The notes below the pieces were generated by a model that made no database searches, had not been told where the DNA came from, and saw nothing but the letters and a program-made list of their open reading frames with translations. The translations under genes and the position numbers were made by a program. A stretch of 64,000 nt of DNA from Aquibium sp. ELW1220 (lineage in GTDB: Bacteria > Pseudomonadota > Alphaproteobacteria > Rhizobiales > Rhizobiaceae), in assembly GCF_030398385.1 (NCBI RefSeq), contig NZ_JAOAOQ010000001.1:62001-126000 (forward strand), given 5' to 3'. This document shows, in pieces, positions 21,224 to 29,579 of this stretch (the first letter of the stretch is position 1; each line of letters opens with the position of its first letter).

Positions 21224-22114
21224 TCAGCCGGCCCGACCGGCCTCCCAGCCGAGCATGGCGCGCTTGCGCGTGAGGCCCCAGTGATAGCCGGTGAGCGCGC
21301 CGCTCTTGCCGACGGCGCGGTGGCAGGGCACCACGAAGGAGACCGGATTGGCTCCGATCGCCGCGCCGACCGCGCGGCTGGCCTTGGGTGCGCCGATCTC
21401 GGCGGCGATCGTCGAGTAGGGTTTGGCTCGTCCGAGGGGGATCCGGAGCAGCGCCTGCCAGACCCGCACCTGAAAGTCGGTGCCGATCAGCACCACCCGC
21501 AGCGGCTCCCCGCCGCGCCAGCGGCCCGGGTCGAAAATCCGCGCCGCGTAGGGCGCTGTCGCGGCCACGTCCTCGACGTGGCTGGCGTTCGGCCAGCGGC
21601 CGGCCATGTCCTCCAGTGCCCCCCGCTCGCCGCCGGGATCGCAGAAGGCGAGGCCGGCGAGGCCCCGGTCTGTCGTCATCACCAGGGCAATGCCGAAGGG
21701 CGATACGTGGAAGCCGTGGCGCATGACGAGCCCCGCGCCGCGGCTCTTGTAGTCGCCGGGCGACATCGCTTCATGCGTGACGAAGAGGTCGTGCAGCCGC
21801 CCCGGGCCGGACATCCCGACCTCCAGCGCGGTTTCCAGCAAGGGCATGCCCTGGTCGAGCAGGCGGCGCGCATGGTCGATCGTCACGGCCTGAAGGAAGG
21901 CCTTCGGCGACAGACCGGCCCAGCGGGTGAACAGCTTCTGCAGTCCTGTCGGCGTCTCGCCGACCGCATCGGCCAGCTGTTCCAGCGATGGCTGGTCCCG
22001 ATAGTCGAGGCTGATCGTCTCGATCACCTTGCGGACGGTCTCGTAGTCGGCTGAGTGCGGGGTGCCGGGCGCGGGGGTCACGTCGCGCTCGAGAATGGCC
22101 TGGGGTGCGTGCAT
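21224..22114 (-). CDS. Ada-like AraC-type regulator fused to O6-methylguanine-DNA methyltransferase
   Basis: A 296-residue fusion. Residues about 25-125 are an AraC-type helix-turn-helix domain (SLEQLADAVGETPTGLQKLF, then LLETALEVGMSGPGRLHDLF). Residues about 135-290 are the alkyltransferase with active-site PCHR (Cys264) and helix ASRAVGAAIGANP. The product would remove methyl groups from O6-methylguanine and may regulate transcription. It lacks the N-terminal zinc/cysteine domain by which classic Ada senses methylphosphotriesters. The ATG at 22114 follows GGAG with 9 nt spacing. Confidence 0.9.
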   Translation of the reverse strand: MHAPQAILERDVTPAPGTPHSADYETVRKVIETISLDYRDQPSLEQLADAVGETPTGLQKLFTRWAGLSPKAFLQAVTIDHARRLLDQGMPLLETALEVGMSGPGRLHDLFVTHEAMSPGDYKSRGAGLVMRHGFHVSPFGIALVMTTDRGLAGLAFCDPGGERGALEDMAGRWPNASHVEDVAATAPYAARIFDPGRWRGGEPLRVVLIGTDFQVRVWQALLRIPLGRAKPYSTIAAEIGAPKASRAVGAAIGANPVSFVVPCHRAVGKSGALTGYHWGLTRKRAMLGWEAGRAG

Positions 22115-22281
22115 GGCGAAGTCTCCTTGGCGGCGACTATCGCGTGCCGGCGCAGGCTTTCCCACCCGAAACTTGCGCGACTGAAAACACGTCACGGTCT
22201 TTCGGTCTCGCATCGTGCTCAACAGACCGGGTTTCCCGCATCTGTCTTCCCGAAAGCGATGCCTGCTTCCGGGGACATGCG

Positions 22282-22767
22282 TTAGCCCGCTTTTGCCGTC
22301 GCCAGCGCGCGGCCGAAGGCGGTGGCGAAGCTCTCGCGATCATCGGGATTGAGGAAGGCACCGATCGGCACGCGGCGGCCCTGGCCTTCGACCGTCATCG
22401 AGGTGATGCCGATCTCCTCGTGGCGGGAAACGGCGAACCTGGTCCAGAAAGGATTGAACAGGTGGTTTTCCGCCTTGCCTGACGGCGCATACTTGCGAAT
22501 GTCGAGACGAGTCCGAGACACCGTCACTTCCTCGCGGGCGCGGGCCGAGCGATAGTTCAGCCGGAAGGCGCCGTAGAGCAGGAGCACGTCGAGGCCGAAG
22601 AAGCCGACGATCGGCCAGGCGCCGATCGACCAGAACAACAGGCCGACGAAGAGCGAGATCAAGCCGAGCACACCCATCAGTATCGCAAAGCCAGTCCGCC
22701 CCAGCGAGCGGTGTGGGGTCAGCATGGCGCTGAAGATCGGCTCGTCGGCATCCTTTGTCTCGGGCAT
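22282..22767 (-). CDS. DUF2244 integral membrane protein
   Basis: A 161-residue protein with two adjacent membrane spans (about 27-45 and 47-68) followed by a soluble C-terminal domain (VSRTRLDIRKY, RHEEIGITSMTVEGQGRRV, FLNPDDRESFATAFGRAL). This is the DUF2244 layout; in alphaproteobacteria it is usually beside nth, as here. No function is known. There is no ribosome-binding site before the ATG, but a TATAAT hexamer ends 7 nt upstream, so the transcript could be leaderless. Confidence 0.85.
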   Translation of the reverse strand: MPETKDADEPIFSAMLTPHRSLGRTGFAILMGVLGLISLFVGLLFWSIGAWPIVGFFGLDVLLLYGAFRLNYRSARAREEVTVSRTRLDIRKYAPSGKAENHLFNPFWTRFAVSRHEEIGITSMTVEGQGRRVPIGAFLNPDDRESFATAFGRALATAKAG

Positions 22768-22774
22768 CCGACGA

Positions 22775-22802
22775 ATTATAGAGGCGGGATGGAAAAGCCC
22801 AA
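22775..22802 (-). promoter_or_regulatory. Candidate promoter for DUF2244 gene, predicting a leaderless mRNA
   Basis: On the minus strand TTGGGC (22802-22797), a 16-nt spacer and a perfect TATAAT (22780-22775) precede the ATG at 22767. Transcription starting about 7 nt after TATAAT would begin at or next to the start codon. The -35 match is weak (TTGNNN), so the call rests mainly on the -10 box and the missing ribosome-binding site. Confidence 0.35.
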
Positions 22803-23550
22803 GGTCAAAAACGCCGCACGTGCCGCGTCACCCCGTGCAAGGCCGAAGCGCAAGCCGAAGTCACTCTATGCGCCCGACGAGGTGCGCGAAATCTTTCGCC
22901 GGTTCTCGGTTCAGCGGCCGGAGCCGAAGGGCGAACTGGAGCACGTCAACCCCTTCACGCTTCTGGTGGCGGTGGTCCTGTCGGCGCAGGCGACCGATGC
23001 CGGTGTCAACAAGGCCACCCGCGCGCTCTTTGCGGCAGCCGATACCCCACAGAAGATGCTCGCACTGGGAGAGGAGACGGTGGGCGGGCATATCCGCACC
23101 ATCGGCTTGTGGCGCAACAAGGCGAAGAACGTGATCGCCCTGTCGCAGGCCCTCATCCGCGACCATGGCGGCGAGGTGCCGGGCGACCGCGATCTCCTGA
23201 CGAAGCTGCCGGGTGTCGGACGAAAGACCGCTAACGTCGTGCTCAACATGGCTTTCGGTCAGCCGACGATGGCGGTGGACACGCACATCCTTCGCATCGG
23301 CAACCGCATCGGCCTCGCCCCGGGCAAGACGCCCGACGAGGTGGAGAAGCGGTTGATCGAGGTGATTCCGGGCGAATATATGCTGCACGCGCATCATTGG
23401 CTGATCCTGCACGGGCGCTATGTCTGCAAGGCGCGGAGGCCGGAATGCGAGCGCTGCGTGATCGCGGATCTGTGCCGAGCGGCGGTAAAGACCAGCACGG
23501 TGCCGGCACCGCTGACGCCTCTGGAGCCTGTCGGTTCCGTCGAGGCATAG
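22789..23550 (+). CDS. nth: Endonuclease III
   Basis: Base-excision repair glycosylase/AP lyase for oxidised pyrimidines. The 253-residue protein has the helix-hairpin-helix LPGVGRKTA with catalytic Lys146, catalytic Asp164 in MAVDTHI, and the iron-sulfur cluster cysteines at 213, 220, 223 and 229 (C-x6-C-x2-C-x5-C). A basic N-terminal tail (residues 1-25, rich in K, R, A) is longer than in E. coli. It is divergent from the DUF2244 gene with only 21 nt between starts. Confidence 0.96.
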   Translation: MEKPKVKNAARAASPRARPKRKPKSLYAPDEVREIFRRFSVQRPEPKGELEHVNPFTLLVAVVLSAQATDAGVNKATRALFAAADTPQKMLALGEETVGGHIRTIGLWRNKAKNVIALSQALIRDHGGEVPGDRDLLTKLPGVGRKTANVVLNMAFGQPTMAVDTHILRIGNRIGLAPGKTPDEVEKRLIEVIPGEYMLHAHHWLILHGRYVCKARRPECERCVIADLCRAAVKTSTVPAPLTPLEPVGSVEA

Positions 23551-23587
23551 GGACCGGCCGACCCGAGGTCCGGGGCGGCCTGTATCA

Positions 23588-23824
23588 TTACTTTCGTTGT
23601 GGCCCGGAAGCCGCGCCAAGCGCGCCGGACTGGTTGCCGCCAACCCGGCGGCTGCCTTCGGCACGGCGCAGATCGTCCATCAGGGACGCCAGCCGCTTTG
23701 GAAGTGCCTCATCAAGCTTGAACGTTGGCATCGACCTCAAAAATCTTGCATTCTCCTTGGAGCGCATCTCGCGACGGATCACCCTTTCGGTGTCGTCTTC
23801 ACAGTGGCTTTCTTGCGAAGCCAT
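23588..23824 (-). CDS. Small conserved-looking hypothetical protein
   Basis: A 78-residue hydrophilic protein without a signal peptide or membrane span. A helical central segment, FKLDEALPKRLASLMDDLRRAE (about 35-56), looks like a folded motif, and the C-terminus is low complexity. GGAGAG 6-7 nt before the ATG at 23824 supports translation. It converges with nth, 37 nt away. I recall similar short proteins in Mesorhizobium but cannot name a family. Confidence 0.5.
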   Translation of the reverse strand: MASQESHCEDDTERVIRREMRSKENARFLRSMPTFKLDEALPKRLASLMDDLRRAEGSRRVGGNQSGALGAASGPQRK

Positions 23825-24117
23825 TTTTTCTCTCCATTACTTTGTTCGATCATCGGAAGGAGAACCCGTCCGCTACGGCAAGGTTCCGGCTTCGGCGAAG
23901 GCGTGCGGTGATGAAGGCTTGAACAGGGTAAATATTGAATTAAATTTGAATATTCACCGCGGAATTGCGCGGCAAGGCTGCCGCTGTGGCCGGTTTTTCC
24001 CGCCTGGGGGTGTCATTGGCGGTGCTCATCGGGTACACCGCAGTCCCACCGACGTCCGAGCGGACTGTCATATTTCCGGTCAGCCGGCGATGCCGGCGCA
24101 CAGATGAAGGAAGAACA
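23825..24117. other. 293-nt intergenic leader upstream of rpsU, with an AT-rich patch
   Basis: No gene was recognised. A strikingly AT-rich stretch of about 27 nt (roughly 23928-23954) is bounded by two AATATT copies (23931-23936 and 23949-23954) in otherwise GC-rich DNA. It lies about 165 nt before rpsU and could be a promoter upstream element or nucleoid-protein site for that ribosomal gene. No clear -35/-10 pair could be assigned. Confidence 0.4.
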
Positions 24118-24399
24118 TTGCAGGTTCACGTAAGAGACAACAATGTCGACCAGGCACTCAAGGTGCTGAAGAAGAAGATGCAGCGGGAAGGCCTCTTCCG
24201 CGAAATGAAGGCCCGGCGCTCCTACGAGAAGCCCTCCGAGCGCCGCGCGCGCGAGAAGTCGGAAGCGGTCCGCCGATCGCGCAAGGCAGCCCGGAAGCTC
24301 GCCCAGCGCGAGGGACTGATCGCCGCGCCGAAGAAGAAGCCCCGCGCACCGCGCCCGGGCATGCGCCCCGCGCCATCGGCTTCCCCATCCGTCAACTGA
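24118..24399 (+). CDS. rpsU: 30S ribosomal protein S21
   Basis: The S21 core is complete: [45 protein letters not shown], followed by a basic, proline-rich tail ending near residue 93. The start is a TTG at 24118 with GAAGGAAG upstream; there is no ATG or GTG at the proper place, so a TTG start appears genuine. The extended C-terminal tail beyond about residue 65 is usual in Rhizobiales S21 but absent in enterobacteria. Confidence 0.93.
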   Translation: MQVHVRDNNVDQALKVLKKKMQREGLFREMKARRSYEKPSERRAREKSEAVRRSRKAARKLAQREGLIAAPKKKPRAPRPGMRPAPSASPSVN

Positions 24400-24526
24400 C
24401 ATTTTTTTGCGCGGAAGGCGTCGCCGGACCCGAGAGTTCGCGCCGCGCCTGCCGGGCGGCGAGGCCGGTCCCGCCGTCCCGGCCGATCGGGCGTGAAGCC
24501 GTCCGTTCGCCGCCGCGCAGACGAGA

Positions 24527-25810
24527 TCAGGCCTTGGTCTTGCTGGCCTTGGCGATGCGGGTCTGCGTCTGCTTGCGGCCGGCCTTGCCGTAGCTGGTAA
24601 TGAAGTCGACGATGCGCGGCACGATCTCCGCGCGGAAGCGGGAGCCGTTGAAAACGCCGTAATGGCCGACGGCCGGCTGCATGTAGTGAACGCGGTAGTC
24701 GTCGGGAATGTTGGTACACAGATCCTGCGCCGCCTTGGTCTGGCCGATGCCGGAGATGTCGTCGTTCTCGCCTTCCACCGTCAGGAGCGCCGTGTTGTGG
24801 ATTGCCGTGAGGTCGACAGGCGTGCCACGATGCGTCATCGTTCCCTTCGGCAGGTCGTGGCGCACGAAGACAGTGTCGACGGTCTGGAGGTAGAACTCCG
24901 CCGTCAGATCCATCACCGCCAGGTACTCGTCGTAGAAGTCGCGGTGCTTCTCGGCCGAATCGCCGTCGTTCTTGACCAGATGGCGGAAGAAATCCTTGTG
25001 CGCGGTGATGTGCCGGTCCAGATTCATGCTCATGAAGCCCGACAGTTGCAGGAAGCCCGGGTAGACGTCGCGCATGAAGCCCGGTTCCGGCCAAGGCACA
25101 CGCATGATGACGTTGTCGCGAAACCAGTCGATCCCCTTTTCCTGGGCGAGCTTGTTGACCGCGGTAGGGTTGCGGCGCGTGTCGATCGGGCCGCCCATCA
25201 GCGTCATCGTGGATGGCGCCATCGGGTCGCCCCTGGCTTCCATCAGCGCGACCGCCGCCAGCACGGGGACCGATGGCTGGCAGACGCCCATCACATGTGT
25301 GTCGGGCCCGAGATGGTGAAGCATCTCGATCACATAGTCGATGTAGTCGTCGAGATCGAAGCGGCCATCGGCCAGCGGCACCATGCGCGCGTCCGTCCAG
25401 TCGGTGATGTAGACCTCGGCATAGGGCATCAGCGCTTCCACCGTGCCGCGCAGCAGCGTGGCGTAGTGGCCCGACATCGGCGCGACGATCAGGAGCTTGG
25501 GGTCGGCCCGGCGGCCGGCGGGAAGGTTGCGCTGGAAGTGGATCAGCTGGCAGAACGGCTTCTTCCAGACGATCTTCTCGTCCACGCCGACCTTCTTCCA
25601 GTCGACAACCGTCGTCTCGAGCCCGAAGCTCGGCTTGGCGTAGCGGCGGGTCGTGCGTTCGAAGAGTTCGGCTGCGGCCGCGGCGGATCGCCCGAAGGGC
25701 GTCATGGAAAGCGGGTTGAGCGGGTTCGAGTAGAACAGCTTCGTCGCGTCGGCCAGCGCGCGATACGGTTGCATCGCCGCATGGCTCAATTCATAAATCT
25801 GGTAAAACAT
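24527..25810 (-). CDS. phaZ: Intracellular polyhydroxyalkanoate depolymerase
   Basis: Degrades intracellular amorphous poly-3-hydroxybutyrate granules to release stored carbon. The 427-residue protein is of the PhaZ type, with the N-terminal MFYQIYELSHAAMQPYRALA, TDWTDAR near 137-142 and a lipase-box-like GVCQPSVP in which Cys177 takes the place of the usual serine nucleophile, as known for the Ralstonia enzyme. A C-terminal histidine lies in VGHYGVFNGSRF. No phaC or phaP is nearby. The transcript is probably monocistronic. Confidence 0.94.
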   Translation of the reverse strand: MFYQIYELSHAAMQPYRALADATKLFYSNPLNPLSMTPFGRSAAAAAELFERTTRRYAKPSFGLETTVVDWKKVGVDEKIVWKKPFCQLIHFQRNLPAGRRADPKLLIVAPMSGHYATLLRGTVEALMPYAEVYITDWTDARMVPLADGRFDLDDYIDYVIEMLHHLGPDTHVMGVCQPSVPVLAAVALMEARGDPMAPSTMTLMGGPIDTRRNPTAVNKLAQEKGIDWFRDNVIMRVPWPEPGFMRDVYPGFLQLSGFMSMNLDRHITAHKDFFRHLVKNDGDSAEKHRDFYDEYLAVMDLTAEFYLQTVDTVFVRHDLPKGTMTHRGTPVDLTAIHNTALLTVEGENDDISGIGQTKAAQDLCTNIPDDYRVHYMQPAVGHYGVFNGSRFRAEIVPRIVDFITSYGKAGRKQTQTRIAKASKTKA

Positions 25811-25960
25811 CCGGTCACCTTCCCCGCTCCCGCGAAGCGAGCATCCCGCCGCACGCGTTGATTAGCCGTTAACGCACGGTAGCCCGTTTCTGTTGCAATG
25901 CAATAGGGCAGCCGGCGCTCGATCCGGCCGCGCACGAAGGGGACGCGGGCACGGGTATCG

Positions 25961-26494
25961 CTACAGCATCTTGATCATCAGGACCCGCTCGGCCGGATCG
26001 ACATCGGCTGGAACCTCGTCCCGAAAGCGGCGGACGAGAAGCGACTCGGCCCGGTCGAGCGGCATTTCGAAGAACCCATGCCGGGCATAGAACGGCGCAT
26101 TGAAGGGAACGGCTCGGAAGGTGGAGAGACCGATCCGGTCACAGCCGCGGCCGCGCGCTGCCCGTGCAACGGCCTCGACGAGCGCGGCGCCGATGCCCCT
26201 TCGCCCGTGAATCGGATGAACGGAGAGTTCGCAGAGCCACTCGATGCGGCCCAGTTGCTCGGTCATCGCAAAGCCGACCGGCTCGTCGAGTACATGCGTC
26301 GCGACCAGCGCCCGGCGTCCCTGCAAAAGGGCGAGATACTGTTCCGGCGTCGCCGGCGCGGCGGTCGCGAGCGCCGGGTAGCCATGGGTCGCAAAAAGCA
26401 GCCCCGCTGCCGTCTCGATCTCGATCAGCCGCTCGACCTCGTCGGGCCGGACGGCGCGAATCGAACAGCCGATGGGCGATGCGGCGCTTGTCAG
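25961..26494 (-). CDS. GNAT-family N-acetyltransferase with apparent CTG start
   Basis: An acetyl-CoA-dependent acetyltransferase; substrate unknown. The core motif A is LCELSVHPIHGRRGIGAALVEAV, and FYARHGFFEMPLDRAE follows. The frame continues 56 codons upstream of a TTG at 26326, with a typical GNAT beginning (IRAVRPDEVERLIEIE, then THGYPALA). No ATG, GTG or TTG exists in that stretch. A CTG at 26494 overlaps the TGA of the upstream DUF1330 gene as CTGA, in the geometry of normal ATGA coupling, and gives 177 residues. An ATT 11 codons later is the other option, as is a base error. Confidence 0.78.
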   Translation of the reverse strand: MTSAASPIGCSIRAVRPDEVERLIEIETAAGLLFATHGYPALATAAPATPEQYLALLQGRRALVATHVLDEPVGFAMTEQLGRIEWLCELSVHPIHGRRGIGAALVEAVARAARGRGCDRIGLSTFRAVPFNAPFYARHGFFEMPLDRAESLLVRRFRDEVPADVDPAERVLMIKML

Positions 26495-26784
26495 GCCTCG
26501 AAGCCTTCCACGATCACCATCTCGGCGTCGGCAACCGTCTGGCGGATCGCTTTGGCGGCCTGATACTCAACCGAATTGTAGCAGTCTGTCGCTGCCTGCA
26601 TCGACGGGAATTCGATCACCACGTTGCGGCCGCGCCCGGTGCCTTCCATCGCCTGGTAGGCGCCGCCGCGCGCCAGGAACCTGGCGCCGAAGCGCTCGAA
26701 GGCCGTCTTGGCGGTGGCAACGTAATCCTTGTAGCGCTCGGGGTCGCGAACGTCGACATGAGCGATCCAGTAGGCCTTGGGCAT
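26491..26784 (-). CDS. DUF1330 family protein
   Basis: A 97-residue protein of the dimeric alpha/beta-barrel fold. Characteristic DUF1330 segments are YWIAHVDVRDPERYKDY near the N-terminus, FLARGGAYQAMEGTGRGRNVVIEFPS and YNSVEYQAAKAIRQTVADAE. Biochemical role unknown. It lies 31 nt downstream of pyrF on the same strand, and its stop overlaps the proposed start of the GNAT gene. Confidence 0.9.
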   Translation of the reverse strand: MPKAYWIAHVDVRDPERYKDYVATAKTAFERFGARFLARGGAYQAMEGTGRGRNVVIEFPSMQAATDCYNSVEYQAAKAIRQTVADAEMVIVEGFEA

Positions 26785-26814
26785 GATGTCTTCTCCCTCT
26801 TGCTTGTCCGGCCT

Positions 26815-27519
26815 TCAGATGGCCGTTTGCATTTCCGCGATGATCGCCTCGGCCGCGGCGCGGCGATCAGGCGCGCCGACAATCGGCCGGGCGACGACGA
26901 GATGGCTCGAACCGGCGCGGATTGCGTCGCCGGGCGTCATCACGCGCTTCTGATCTCCCGTGGCAGCACCCGCGGGTCGGATGCCCGGCGTCACCACCGC
27001 GATATCGGGGCCGACGATCCGGCGTACCGCCGACGCTTCGCTGGCGGAACAGACGATGCCGCCCATGCCGCAGAGCTTTGCCTGCTCGGCGCGCTTCAGC
27101 ACCAGCGTGTGCGGATCGTATTCGTAGCCGGCATCGACGAGGTCCTGCTCGTCCATCGAGGTCAGCACCGTGACGGCGAGCAGGCAGAGGTCGCTGCCCT
27201 TGGCCGCGGCCACCGCCGCGCGCATCGCCTTGGGATAGGCATGCAGCGTCAGCATGGTGACGCCCATCTTGACGATACTCTCGACCCCCTCGGCAACCGT
27301 GTTGTCGATGTCGAGCAGTTTCATGTCGAGGAAGACCTTCTTGCCGTCGGCGACGAGGTCTCGGGCGAAGTCCAGCCCGCCGGCGAAGGCCAGCCGGTAG
27401 CCGATCTTGTAGAAGCGCGCGACGCCGTCGAGTTCCCGCACCGCCGCTTCGGCGGCAGCCACGTCGGGGAGATCGAGTCCGACGATCAGCCGGTCGCGCA
27501 TGTCGGTGTCAATGGTCAT
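26815..27519 (-). CDS. pyrF: Orotidine-5'-phosphate decarboxylase
   Basis: Last step of UMP synthesis. The 234-residue protein contains the catalytic Asp-x-Lys-x-x-Asp array DMKLLD (Asp65, Lys67, Asp70), LIVGLDLPD near the N-terminus and the phosphate-binding region TPGIRPAG with [11 protein letters not shown]. It is first in a minus-strand run pyrF-DUF1330-GNAT. The location downstream of dnaJ/pmtA is seen in related rhizobia. Confidence 0.96.
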   Translation of the reverse strand: MTIDTDMRDRLIVGLDLPDVAAAEAAVRELDGVARFYKIGYRLAFAGGLDFARDLVADGKKVFLDMKLLDIDNTVAEGVESIVKMGVTMLTLHAYPKAMRAAVAAAKGSDLCLLAVTVLTSMDEQDLVDAGYEYDPHTLVLKRAEQAKLCGMGGIVCSASEASAVRRIVGPDIAVVTPGIRPAGAATGDQKRVMTPGDAIRAGSSHLVVARPIVGAPDRRAAAEAIIAEMQTAI

Positions 27520-27665
27520 GGGCAGTTCCGTCGAAACGCTTCATCGGAATCCAGTCGCACAGGAGCGCACCATCGGAAAGACCGAAAGCGGAAGGCTGCT
27601 GGTGCAAAGGCGGAGAAAGGCGAAATCGCGCACATCATCCGTGCGGAGCGCCGGTCAGCGCTTCA

Positions 27666-28256
27666 TCATGGTTCGACGCGCCTGGAGAACGCCCGGGCAT
27701 GTTCGATCAGGCTTTCGCACAGCCGCGACATGCCCTTGGTCAGCCGCTCGTCCCGGAATGCACCATCGGCCTCGAAGGCGTCGGCCGCGTTGGGAACCGA
27801 AACCTGGGCCGAGACGACCTCCATGCCGATGTGGGCCAGAATCGCGCGCAGGTGGTTGGCCGAGCGGATACCGGCGAAGTGACCGTTCGAGGACGAACAG
27901 ACGCCGACGACCCTGCCGGGATAGGGCCGCAGCGCCCGACTGCCGTCACTCTTCACCCGGCTGACCCAGTCGATCGCGTTCTTGAGCAGCGGCGGCACCG
28001 AACCGTTGTATTCGGGCGTGCAGATCAGCACGCCGTCATGGGCCGCGATCTGGCGGGCGAGTTGCACCGCGCTTTCGGGGACGCCTCGCTCCCTTTCGTG
28101 ATCTTCGTCCATGATCGGCAGCGGGTAGTCGGCGAGCGACAGCCGCGTCACTTCCGCACCCTGCAGCGCCAGTTCCTTCATCGCCGCGTCCGCTGTCTTG
28201 CCGCTGTAGGCGCCCTTGCGGCTGGAGCCTGCGAAGACGAGGATTCTTGCTGCCAT
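27666..28256 (-). CDS. NADPH-dependent FMN reductase
   Basis: A 196-residue flavodoxin-fold reductase related to ChrR/azoreductase-type enzymes that reduce quinones, azo dyes or metals. FMN-binding elements are FAGSSRKGAYSGKTA near residues 8-22 and TPEYNGSVPPLLKNAIDW near 80-97. It is separated from pyrF by 146 nt. The physiological substrate cannot be told; quinone or oxidative-stress protection is plausible. Confidence 0.88.
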   Translation of the reverse strand: MAARILVFAGSSRKGAYSGKTADAAMKELALQGAEVTRLSLADYPLPIMDEDHERERGVPESAVQLARQIAAHDGVLICTPEYNGSVPPLLKNAIDWVSRVKSDGSRALRPYPGRVVGVCSSSNGHFAGIRSANHLRAILAHIGMEVVSAQVSVPNAADAFEADGAFRDERLTKGMSRLCESLIEHARAFSRRVEP

Positions 28257-28338
28257 TGGTCATCCGATCTGCCAGATTGAAGAGGGTTATATGGCCTGGG
28301 CTCCGACAGGCAACCGTATTCGCAGGAGGACGAGGGAA

Positions 28339-28848
28339 ATGAAGCATCTGGCCGTGACTGTGCTCGCGATGGCGCTGGCCGTTTCGACGGGGCGAGCGGC
28401 ATCGGCAGAGGACGCGCTGCCCGAGGACGTGATCGAGATCCAGTCCTGCATCGAGGGCGTGCGCGACTACAATGCCAGTGCCGATCCCGGCCAGGAGGCG
28501 AGCCGCGACGAATGCATCGGCACGATCGCGAGGCCGTGCCTGGATACGGACGAAGGCCAGTCCACCTACGGCATGATGGAGTGCCACGGGCGCGAACTGG
28601 CAGTGTGGGACTCCATGCTCAACGACAACTACACCGCCCTGAAGGACGCGGTTTCGGACACGGAGTTCCGGGCACTCCGCGACACGCAGCTGAAGTGGAT
28701 CGCCTATCGCGACGCCAAGTGCGAGTGGCCGGCCGTTTTCTTCGAGGGCGGCACGATCTCGGGACCCATCTCGGCCTCGTGCCTCAACGAGGCAACCGCG
28801 CGGCGCGCCAACGAACTGGCGGAGTATCTGGGGTGGACGCAGAACTGA
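28339..28848 (+). CDS. Secreted LprI/DUF1311-domain protein
   Basis: A 169-residue exported protein. A signal peptide (residues 1 to about 23, ending GRAASAE) precedes the DUF1311 module ECHGRELAVWDSMLNDNYTAL and LRDTQLKWIAYRDAKC found in LprI, a lysozyme-inhibiting lipoprotein family. Six cysteines in the mature part could form disulfides. The ATG at 28339 is preceded by GGAGGACGAGGG. It is divergent from the FMN reductase gene. A role in the periplasm is inferred from the signal peptide only. Confidence 0.82.
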   Translation: MKHLAVTVLAMALAVSTGRAASAEDALPEDVIEIQSCIEGVRDYNASADPGQEASRDECIGTIARPCLDTDEGQSTYGMMECHGRELAVWDSMLNDNYTALKDAVSDTEFRALRDTQLKWIAYRDAKCEWPAVFFEGGTISGPISASCLNEATARRANELAEYLGWTQN

Positions 28849-28872
28849 AGCCGCGATCCGGCTCGCGCCTGA

Positions 28873-29484
28873 TCAGCCGGCGGCGTTGCGGCGATAGATC
28901 CACAACTGTGCCGGCGGCATGTTGCGCAGCACGAAGCCGAGATGCTCGACCGTGTAGTCGCCGCCACCCGCCGGCACCGGCGAAAACGGGCCGTAGGTGA
29001 ACTGGACCACCGGACGGCCGGGAGGCAGCCGGTCGAGCAGGTCTTCGACATAGGCGATGCGTTGCACCACGGGGAAGTTCAGCAGCGGAACGCCCGAGAT
29101 CACGGCGTCGAAGATCAGGTCGCGGTCTTCGCCCAGCGTCGCGTCCAGGGCAAAGGCGTCGCCCTCGATGACGTTGACGCGCGGAAAGCTGCGGCGGAGA
29201 TGAGTGGCGAAATCGGCGGAATACTCCACCAGATGGAGCTTCTGCGGTGCGATACCCCGCGCCAGGATCGCCTTGGTGATGACGCCGGTACCGGCACCGA
29301 GTTCCAGTACCGGTCGGCCCGATGCCGTATCGATGACGGAGGCCATCAGCCGCGAGACGGCCGCGCTCGTCGGGAGAATGGCGCCCACGGCGCGCGGTGT
29401 CTCGATCCAGCCGCGCAGGAACCGCAACTCGTCCTCGAAGTGACCGGCGAGGCTCCTGCGGACGGCTCGGACGCTGCGCTGCAT
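28873..29484 (-). CDS. pmtA: Phosphatidylethanolamine N-methyltransferase, rhizobial PmtA type
   Basis: PmtA methylates phosphatidylethanolamine three times with S-adenosylmethionine to make phosphatidylcholine at the inner membrane. The 203-residue sequence matches what I recall of Sinorhizobium PmtA: LRFLRGWIETPRAVGAILPT, the SAM motif VLELGAGTGVITKAIL, VEYSADFATHLR, DAVISGVPLLNFP and RPVVQFTYGP with a C-terminal NMPPAQLWIYRR. The ATG at 29484 follows GGAG; the reading frame extends 14 codons more. It lies 96 nt downstream of dnaJ. With olsB it indicates a phosphatidylcholine- and ornithine-lipid-containing membrane. Confidence 0.9.
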   Translation of the reverse strand: MQRSVRAVRRSLAGHFEDELRFLRGWIETPRAVGAILPTSAAVSRLMASVIDTASGRPVLELGAGTGVITKAILARGIAPQKLHLVEYSADFATHLRRSFPRVNVIEGDAFALDATLGEDRDLIFDAVISGVPLLNFPVVQRIAYVEDLLDRLPPGRPVVQFTYGPFSPVPAGGGDYTVEHLGFVLRNMPPAQLWIYRRNAAG

Positions 29485-29579
29485 GCTTTGGTCTCCTGGC
29501 GAGGGCGGAATCCGACGCAGCGGCACCCTGCCTGCAGACTGTGTCCAAATGGGGTCCGGTGCGCGTGGAATGCCGGAGG

